This document shows, piece by piece, positions 56,944 through 64,000 of a DNA stretch of 64,000 nucleotides. This stretch comes from Pollenia angustigena (Eukaryota > Arthropoda > Insecta > Diptera > Polleniidae). Under the pieces are notes generated by a model that worked only from the letters and a program-made list of their open reading frames with translations, was not told the DNA's origin and ran no database searches. Both the position numbers and the translations under genes were made by a program. Position 1 is the stretch's first letter; every line of letters starts with the position of its first letter. The stretch covers positions 232,677,127 to 232,741,126 of the forward strand of contig OV884056.1 of assembly GCA_930367215.1 (NCBI GenBank). Reading direction: 5' to 3'.

Positions 56944-57665
56944 CCCCGGTTTGCGTCGCTTCAGTTTTCGTCGTTTTCGAAGTTGCGTATTTTTTAAAAT
57001 TTCCATGATTTCAAAGTTGCGCGGTTTTTGTTTCACTTTGCGTCGCATGGCTTCGAAGTTGCGTCGTTTATGTTTCACTTTGCGTTGCATGGCTTCGAAG
57101 TTGCGTCGCTAGTGCTTCGATTTGCGTCGTTAGTAAAAAATGTACAAACAAAGCTTAAACAGAAAAAGGGGATTTTCCTTTGAAGTCTAATGCAAATATG
57201 TATGTATGTGAAGGTTGTCTGCTTATTGCAACTGGTTTCAAATTACATTTGCTGATGGAAAGTTAAATTAAAATATTTTACAAGCCCATTCTACAATAAA
57301 ATCCATTTTCTGTTCCAGTGACGCTGATAAAATTAAGAAATTTGTTGAAACAAGAACATCGTTACAACATAAACAGGTTACAAAAATAAGAAACAAATGG
57401 AGCCACTTCTTACTATTTGGATTGAAGATCAAAATCAGCAATGAATGCCCTTAAAACAAAAGATTATTCAAAAGAAAGCTTTAACATTATTTGAAGATCT
57501 AAACTAAAATTATCCATTATAAAGTATATCAAATCAAAATTTATTTTTTTCAGCTCAAATTATGAATCTCCGCACCAATTAAACGAAAATCAATACAAAT
57601 GTATGGAAATCCTGCTTTGGTTTGCGTCGAGTTTTTTCGTTCCCAATTAAAGACGCAAGCCGGGG
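56944..57665. mobile_element. TA-flanked element, 722 bp, with TTGCGTCG motif array
   Basis: The inverted ends CCCCGGTTTGCGTCG / GACGCAAGCCGGGG are flanked by TA (56942-56943, 57666-57667). The left 190 bp holds about eight (T)TTGCGTCG-type motifs in a tandem arrangement with TTCGAAGTTGCGTCG and GTTTCACTTTGCGT; the right end has a few inverted ones. No transposase. Tc1/mariner-like insertion. Confidence 0.7.
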
Positions 57666-59025
57666 TATTAGTGTATTTAAGGTGTGGGCTTGTAGTGACC
57701 AATATTGGCCGGCATTCGAATATTTTCTTTTAGCTGGATATTTTCTAATTTTTAGTTTATACCATGTTGCTGTATAATATAGGATAGGGTTTAAATTTTG
57801 GGGTCCAAAAATATCGAAAGCTACCTTATGAATGTTTTAATTACAGCTGGTTGTTTATGGCAAAACTCGGTGAAACATGTTTACAACTAAAATAACAGAA
57901 TGCATAGCAAAGTATACAGAATGTTTGATGTATGTATATAAGGGTGACCCTTAAAATAAAAAGTTGGATTTCTTTGGGTCTCACCCGCCAATTTGGTGGG
58001 TATTAATTAAAAACAATACCGAAATTTTTTTTAGGAGGATCAGCGAAGGCTTATCCGTCCCTCATGCCCACCAAAGTTTGAGAAAAATTATGTTTTTACA
58101 TGAAATCTGAATTTTATGTTTTATAATTTAGAAAATATTAATTTTGTAGAAATGTTGTTGACAAGTTTTTCCTTAATCTCTTACAGCCGTATTCATAATG
58201 AAAATTTGGCATCAAGTTAGCACAAAGTTTATTCATAATACACAACCAAACTCTGGCTAACGAGCTTCCAAACGTTTGACAACTTGTGAAAAACAGCCGT
58301 TTACTTCAAACAATTTTGTTTTTTTTTTTTTTTTAATTTACTGGCTGTTTTTAAATTCGCTTTTTTTTTTTAACTAATTTTATTTTAAAAACTTCTTAAA
58401 ATGTTTATATGTGGAGAGAAAAACAAAAAAAAAAAAAAAAAACTAAATGACAAAACCAGCGATGCTTAATGCAAAACGTATTGCATTTTTGAGCAATAAA
58501 ATGTGGCATCATTAAAATTCCGAGTTGATTTATTAAAAGTTGGCAGATGCTTAAAAGTTTGTTTTGAATAACCTCTTTTTTAAAAGTGTGAATGCAATGT
58601 GTGATGCTAATTACAAGTATAACGAAAAAAATTAAACGTCCTATTCGACCTCATCATTTTTTGAAATTTTACAAACCAATAATACTTGTCATTTAATAAA
58701 TGCATCATAACAAAAGCATGTTCATGTGTGATAGTGTGAACAGAAACTCTGATGTTGAGTTAGAGTTTTTATCAGTCGCAACAAAACTCATTCGATTTCT
58801 ATCTCACAAGGTAAGACTTGTGTGATAGTGTAAACTAGCCTTAAACAAAATAAACTAAAAATTATCAAATAAGCCACTAAAAATCCAATTTCAGAAAAAA
58901 TCAACCGGGTACCTGATGTTTAAACCTAATTCGGGTGCGCAGAATCCAGTAATGCTAACTGTTTTTTTTTAAATAGCTCTTGTTTTCGAGATATACCGTT
59001 ATTTCGGAGGAGGTTGCACAACATA

Positions 59026-60329
59026 AAGGGTGATTAAATTTCAAGGGCCGATGTTGATTTTGAATAAAACACAAACTATTTAGGAAATTATTGTAATTTT
59101 ATATTATTATGATATATTGGTATTACTCAATTATGTATGGAACAAAATATCGGCCAAATGGGCGCCGCGACCACGGCGGCACACCTCCATCCGATGGTCC
59201 AAATTTTCGATGACCCTGAGGCATAATGGAGGTTCTATGCCGTTAATGTGCCGAATTATCTCATCCTTTAGCTCTTGAATTGTTGCTGGCTTATCGACGT
59301 ACACCTTTTCTTTCAAATAACCCCAAAGAAAAAAGTCCAACGGTGTCAAATCACATGATCTTGGCGGCCAATTGACATCGCCATTACGTGAGATAACACG
59401 GCCATTGAATTTGTTGCGCAAAAGAGCCATTGTTTCGTTAGCTGTGTGGCAAGTGGCACCGTCCTGCTGAAACCACATATCGTCCACATCCATATCTTCC
59501 AATTCGGGCCATAAAAAGTTCGTTATCATCTCACGATAGCGAACACCATTCACAGTAACTGCCTGACCGGCCTCATTTTGGAAAAAATACGGCCCGATGA
59601 TGCCGCCAGCCCATAAACCGCACCAAACAGTCACTCTCTGTGGGTGCATTGGTTTTTCGACAATCACTCTTGGATTCTCATTCGCCCAAATGCGGCAATT
59701 CTGTTTATTGACGAATCCACTGAGGTGAAAATGTGCCTCATCCCTGAAGATGATTTTCTTCGAAAATTGATCATCCACTGTTGCCATTTCTTGCCACCAT
59801 TCTGCCCATTCACGACGTTTGGAATGGTCAAGAGGCTTTAGTTCTTGAGCCAATTGCACCTTGTAAGCGTGTAAATGCAAGTCTTTATGCATAATGTTCA
59901 TCAACGACGAGCGTGAGAGGTGCAATTGTTGGGCACGACGACGAGTTGAGGTGGACGGCTCTTCAGCCACACTATCGCGAACAGCAGCAATATTTCCTGC
60001 AGTACGAGCTGTACGAGCATGCACTGGTGTTCTCACATCTTCTACAGACCCGGTTTGCTCGAATTTTTCCACGATTTTTGCGATTGTACGCACATTTGGA
60101 CGATCAAATTGACCAAAAAAATCACGAAGTGCACGATATGCATTTTGATTTGAACGCCCATTTTCATAATAAGTCTGGATAACTTTAACACGTTGTTGGA
60201 TTGTGTATCTCTTCATGGTTCAAATTGAGTAAGTCTGAGATAGAGAAATGTCAAATAAAATTCGGAAAAAAACTTGGCGTTTAGGTGTGGTTCACATTCA
60301 ACATCGGCCCTTACAATTTAACCACCCTT
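59026..60329 (-). mobile_element. Complete rosa-like DD41D Tc1/mariner-superfamily transposon, 1,304 bp
   Basis: Inverted ends of 32 bp (59026-59057 and 60298-60329; outermost AAGGGTG, innermost GGGCCGATGTTGA) with three mismatches, and TA on both sides (59024-59025, 60330-60331). A single intact transposase ORF fills most of it, with leader and trailer of 113 and 105 bp. All parts needed for an autonomous element appear present. Inserted into an FB3-family arm whose sequence resumes after it. Confidence 0.92.
59131..60216 (-). CDS. DD41D transposase (rosa-like), intact, 361 aa
   Basis: Cut-and-paste transposase acting on its own 32-bp terminal repeats. The N-terminal ~110 residues contain two helix-turn-helix segments (YTIQQRVKVIQTYYENG...; later RRRAQQLHLSRSSLMNIMHK) with a GSVEDVRTP hook between. 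The catalytic triad: D159 in IIFRDEAHFHLSG, D252 in MWFQQDGATCHTAN, and D294 in CDLTPLDFFLWGYLK. There are 41 residues between the second and third aspartates, the DD41D signature of rosa-type elements (first described from a Ceratitis fruit fly). Length is normal for the superfamily. ATG at 60214-60216 is the only upstream in-frame start and lies 113 bp inside the terminus. No internal stop or frameshift. The C-terminal block VCRRGRGAHLADILFH closes the protein. A second, dead copy is at 45906-47435. Confidence 0.92.
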   Translation of the reverse strand: MKRYTIQQRVKVIQTYYENGRSNQNAYRALRDFFGQFDRPNVRTIAKIVEKFEQTGSVEDVRTPVHARTARTAGNIAAVRDSVAEEPSTSTRRRAQQLHLSRSSLMNIMHKDLHLHAYKVQLAQELKPLDHSKRREWAEWWQEMATVDDQFSKKIIFRDEAHFHLSGFVNKQNCRIWANENPRVIVEKPMHPQRVTVWCGLWAGGIIGPYFFQNEAGQAVTVNGVRYREMITNFLWPELEDMDVDDMWFQQDGATCHTANETMALLRNKFNGRVISRNGDVNWPPRSCDLTPLDFFLWGYLKEKVYVDKPATIQELKDEIIRHINGIEPPLCLRVIENLDHRMEVCRRGRGAHLADILFHT

Positions 60330-60925
60330 TATATTCGCGTATCTCAAAAACGGTATAGTTTATTGAATAAACTAATAAAAGCTGAAATTTATTTATTTAT
60401 TATTTAAATTTAAAAAATTTTGTTTTTTTTTAAATCATAAAAAATTGGAAATACAGCAACGCTTGTAATTTTTTCTAGATTTTTGCAAACAAAAAAGCCA
60501 TAAATAATTAAAATTTGTTTACAACTTTTGATTTAAAACCCAAAAGACTAAAAATTTCCATTAAATTTTAGAATTGCATAAAACGCCATATTTGTATAGG
60601 AGCCGCCCTAAAAACTGGTAGTAAAGGGCTATGTGTTTTAGAAAAATTTTAAAAACAAATGGAGGTCGGTCATACATTATATCCCACTAGGGGCGACTCC
60701 CGGACATTTATACGACTTTTTCTTCAATATATATCTAGTTTGCATTGAACATTTTGTATGGGAGCGCCCTTAATGAATAATAAATAATTGAGATGAAAAA
60801 TGAAGTGGGGTTGGTCATACATTTGACCCCTCTAGGGGCGTCCTAGAAGCTGCAAGGGCTAAATTTAAGACATTCATTTAACCACCATATTTGTATAGGA
60901 GCGTCCCTGAGGGGTGGATATAAAG

Positions 60926-61890
60926 GGCTTCAGCAAATGGCTTACGACTTAATCCAGGGAAATCTCAATGCTTAGTCATAAGCAAGAAAATATTGGGGAT
61001 AGAGGATGAGGTAAATATTTTCTTGGGAGGGTCAAAAATTGACATTGTAAGTAAGGCTTAGAATTTAGGTGTAATATTTAATAACCGTTTAACTTGGTCA
61101 GATCATATTACACAAGTCTGTGGTAGAACCTGCGGAGCTTATGGGTAACCCAATACTTTACTCCGCCGAAAGTTAGATTATTACTTGCGAAAACATATTT
61201 ATTACCAACGCTTTTATATTCATCCGAAATATTTGCTGGTTGTAACTCAGGGGATACGAGGAAACTTATAACAACTTTTAACAACATCGTAAGATACGTT
61301 TTCCGACTGAGAAAATTTGATCATGTGTCACTAGTCTCCATTCGTATATTCGATATTACATTTGATAACTTCCTAATTTTCAAAAACTTAATATTTCTTT
61401 ATAAAGTTATAATGACAAAGGAACCAAAGTATCTCTTTTATCGCTTGCGATTCGCGAGATCACCAAGAGGTAAATTGCTGATTCAATTTAGATATCGTTA
61501 CCACGCTTCTGAATGTCAGTTCTTTATTCTTAGCATCCGTCTCTGGAATGAACTCCCTGATAATTTGCAGACTACTAGCAACGCAATGAGGTTCAGAAAA
61601 TTACTTAAAGAACATCTTTCGTAAATTTTATTAATGAAATTTTATTAATGATGTAGCAATATAAAAAATAGTTAAAACGTTATTTTTTAAAGTTGTTTTT
61701 TTTTTATTTATTTAATTTTTATTTATTTTTCATTATTTTATAATTATTTAAATTGAATTTAATCAATATATGGTTAACTTTTCAGATTCTAATACTGCAG
61801 TATTACATGTTTTTATAAGATACATGTAATTTATAAGATATGATGTATTGTTGTGTTAGAAAATCATATTTAATAAATACAAAAATACAA
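60926..61890 (+). pseudogene. 5'-truncated non-LTR retrotransposon: reverse transcriptase C-terminus and 3' tail
   Basis: The first frame reads ANGLRLNPGKSQCLVISKK (RT motif D region) and NLGVIFNNRLTWSDHI (motif E) with a stop between; then, after more breaks, an open frame 61325-61624 contains RIFDITFDNFLIFKNLIFLY, EPKYLFYRLRFARSPRGKLL, HASECQFFILSIRLWNELPD and FRKLLKEHLS, the conserved C-terminal domain beyond the RT in many insect LINEs. The A-rich 3' end (AATAAATACAAAAATACAAA) follows 240 bp later. The catalytic FADD and everything upstream is missing. It is a different lineage from the Jockey element at 34 kb. Truncation at the 5' side is typical of incomplete reverse transcription. Confidence 0.75.
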
Positions 61891-62319
61891 ATAATGAAGG
61901 TCCGTAATACATTTTATACCCCAAGGGGCAAATGTAGGTAGGTATGTTTGAAACAAATCATATACGTTTGACCATTTTTTAAATTAAATTGAAGCTGAAT
62001 TGACATGTGTAAGAAAAAATTGTTCAAAAGAAAAAATTCGCATCACTGCTGTTGTTTGCTTTTTATTTTAGTTGTTAAATATGAGATTAAGAGAAGACTT
62101 GTTAAGACAAAAGTTATTGAAAACTTCACTAACATCATAATATTTTCCAAGTTATGAGGCGGCCGTGAGGGACGACTTAGCCTTCGCCGATTGTTCTAAA
62201 ATTTCTTAAGCCGTCGTTTTTTTTCAATACCTACCGAATTGGGGGGGGGGGGGGGGGTGAGAACATGGATGAGTATAAAACAGATATGCTTCATGCAGTT
62301 AACGACCACCCTACACAGA

Positions 62320-62545
62320 AAAAATTATTTTTCCAATTCAAACAAAAAATTTGTAGAATCAAACAATTTTTTATCTAAAATCGGTCCTACAAACAAATTC
62401 GCATATTCAAACAATTTGTTTATTGAAAAAACGCCGATTTTTTCAAACAAATAATTTTACAGAATCAAACAAAAAGTTTACTGAAATTCATATAAATTTC
62501 AAACAAATAATTTTGCTGAATCAAACAAAAAAGTTTTGGCACAAG
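62320..62545 (+). repeat. Degenerate array of TCAAACAA motifs
   Basis: At least eight occurrences of (A/T)TCAAACAA followed by A/T-rich text (AATTCAAACAAAAAATTTGT, GAATCAAACAATTTTTTATC, TTTCAAACAAATAATTTTAC, GAATCAAACAAAAAGTTTAC). Some spacing near 47 bp. The plus-strand ORF 62239-62454 is a product of the repeat. Origin unknown. Confidence 0.55.
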
Positions 62546-62954
62546 CAATGACGCGCACACAAGCAAGCACTGTTGGCGAAGATGAAGCAGAGCAGATCGG
62601 CCGGCTGGTTTTGAGACACATTTTTTTGTTGGAATAATTTTTGAACAAAGTCATATTTATACTCACAGTGTTTTTCTTCATCATTCACTGTTGCTTTATC
62701 CTTTCCTTTGCTAATGAAGAAGAAATGTAAGCAAAAACGGCGGCAGACCGACTCGATATGTTTTCCGCCAACATTCTATTTTTGTATTTGATGTATTTAA
62801 ACAAACTATTTGAAAAAATTGAATACGGGATTTTGTTTTTTTTTACCAACTTTGAAACCAACCAAAAATTTATTTTGTTTCTTATAATGTGTTTTTTCTG
62901 TTGTTTAAAAAAAATGAAACGTTTTTTTTACCTGCTATTGTTTTTGTTGTTTTT

Positions 62955-64000
62955 TATACCCTTCACCGAAGGTAAAAAGGGTATATATAGCTTTGTCATT
63001 CCGTTTGTAATTTCTACAATATTGATCCTACACCCTATAAAGTATATATATTCTGGGTCCTTATGAAAAGCGAAGTTCAAATCCGGTTGTCCGTCTGTCC
63101 GTCTGTCCGTCTGTCTGTTGAAATGGGTTTTCCGAAGCCCCCAAATATGATGGGGACTTGGTTGGGGAATCTTTATGTCAGGTATTCTTATTATAATTTT
63201 GCTATTGAAATTCAGCCAGATCGGTCCACAAATGGCTGAGAGCAAAAAACCACGACTACCTCTAATTTTTTCCAAAAATCCCATGTGTTTGTTGTATTTT
63301 TATTACTTTTTGTTGTATATCTGTGGAACGGCAAAAGCCAAAGTTTCCAAATTAGGTACACACATTAAGGTTGCCAATACACACCGTCCTACAAAATGTG
63401 GGCGGGATTGGAGAAGTGGGCGTGGTACCTCCCATACAAAAAATATCAAAAATTGTATAAAAACCGGAATTTTTGGACTGTAATATAACCTATGGTTACG
63501 CCTTATATATCAAAAGATCGGAAATTTTTAGTAGAAAATATTTTCTAAAAAACTCAGGAAAATCGGTGCAGATACGAAGAAGTTATGACCAAAATATTAA
63601 TTTTTTTGGAAAAATACCCATTTTCGGGAAGCATAGATCTTCCCGAGTCCAAGTTTTATAACCGAAATAACTGGCAAATTTCTTCTTAAACAAATCGGTA
63701 TATAAATCTGTCAAATCGGTTAAGAAATAGCTGAGTTATGACCAAAATACTGAAATCCCAAAAATTACTCTTTTTTTATACCCTTCACCGAAGGTAAAAA
63801 GGGTATATATAACTTTGTCATTCCGTTTGTAATTTCTACAATATTGATCCTACACCCTATAAAGTATATATATTCTGGGTCCTTATGAAAAGCGAAGCTC
63901 AAATCCGGTTGTCTCTTATTCCCCCCCCCCCCCCCCCCCCCCTCTTTGCATTTGTTTACATATACTAGCATAATGCCCAATATGATTTTCGTTACCACCC
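62955..64000 (+). mobile_element. DINE-1/HINE-like repeat, copy C (long unit then second unit, cut by window edge)
   Basis: The long unit 62955-63776 has all landmarks (TATACCCTTCACCGAAGGT, CTATAAAGTATATATATTCT, GTCCGTCTGTCCGTCTGTCC, GTGGGCGGGATTGGAGAAGT). A second 5' end begins at 63777 after CAAAAATTACTCTTTTTT and runs past the window end, with a run of over 20 C near 63921. ORFs on both strands simply read through the repeat and are not genes. Confidence 0.7.

Larger units (their letters stand above)
58892..60925. repeat. Foldback FB3-family fragments, split by the DD41D insertion
   Basis: 58892-59025 and 60330-60400 are the two sides of one FB3-like arm (AGTAATGCTAACTG, AGCTCTTGTTTTCGAGATAT, AGGTTGCACA | TATTCGCGTATCTCAAAAAC). 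60590-60925 holds two diverged copies of a block resembling the FB3 centre (TGGGGTTGGTCATACATTTG, CCCTCTAGGGGCGTCC). Confidence 0.6.
57945..62313. repeat. Inverted-repeat pair bounding a 4.4-kb composite
   Basis: The left block 57945-58080 (AAGGGTGACCCTTAA, ACCCGCCAATTTGGTGGGTA, CAGCGAAGGCTTATCCGTCC, CTCA) is matched inverted by 62155-62313 (GAGGGACGACTTAGCCTTCG, TACCTACCGAATT, ACCACCCT). It is diverged but collinear. It may be one old DNA element later filled by others (foldback FB3 fragment, DD41D element, LINE fragment), or two inverted copies of one repeat. Target duplication not identified. Confidence 0.5.

Noticed and set aside
63175..63483. Overlapping ORFs on both strands at 62.7-64 kb
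   Set aside because: They translate the HINE repeat; equivalent frames occur in the other HINE copies.

Overview
This 64 kb window looks like a repeat-dense, AT-rich stretch of a higher fly genome (Diptera; a calyptrate such as a blow fly is plausible, but this is inference). The evidence is the repeats: Drosophila-type DINE-1/HINE (Helentron-associated) repeats, a Jockey-clade LINE, a rosa-like DD41D mariner relative, Tc1-like and hAT elements, and many MITEs. I find no intact host gene. The only host-gene sequence is a pair of intron-containing pseudogene fragments (asparaginyl-tRNA synthetase joined to an SMG1-like fragment) at 16.6-17.5 kb. The only intact long ORF that I trust is the DD41D transposase at 59131-60216 (minus).

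Layout. 0-18 kb: a pogo-like terminus, a Harbinger-like MITE, hAT deletion derivatives (2086-2772; 12173-14413 with a nested TA-flanked element), HINE copies (4.6-6.6 and 14.65-16.2 kb), three copies of an unnamed dispersed repeat, a hAT transposase remnant and the gene-fragment chimera. 18-25 kb: a block of palindromes: a foldback element with ~82-bp satellite units beside its own empty site, a 1.68-kb inverted repeat inside a probable solo LTR, and a 1.64-kb head-to-head duplication of the 5' half of a Tc1 element. 25-34 kb: a repeat holding a Helitron-type 3' end, nested hAT/MITE elements, an 8-bp-TSD element with a broken transposon protein, a perfect 77-bp hairpin, a tRNA-derived SINE and a second CAGCGTTGCC-ended hAT MITE. 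34.3-38.8 kb: a 4.47-kb Jockey-type LINE with target-site duplications and three frameshifts. 39-58 kb: mostly unassigned AT-rich DNA with scattered MITEs, a broken transposon-like gene, a dead DD41D copy carrying its own MITE, and a second foldback element. 58-64 kb: a large inverted-repeat-bounded composite holding the intact DD41D element and a truncated LINE 3' end, then HINE copies running off the window.

How it fits together. This is a nest, so insertion order can be read directly: for example, a MITE lies inside an internally deleted DD41D copy, and an intact DD41D lies inside an older foldback relative. The most interesting non-routine signals are the two foldback elements that share an inner GGCTTCGC module but carry different palindromic motif arrays, the head-to-tail HINE junction recurring at three loci, and the two-gene chimera. 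All identifications come from reading motifs and translated sequence; no database search was possible.
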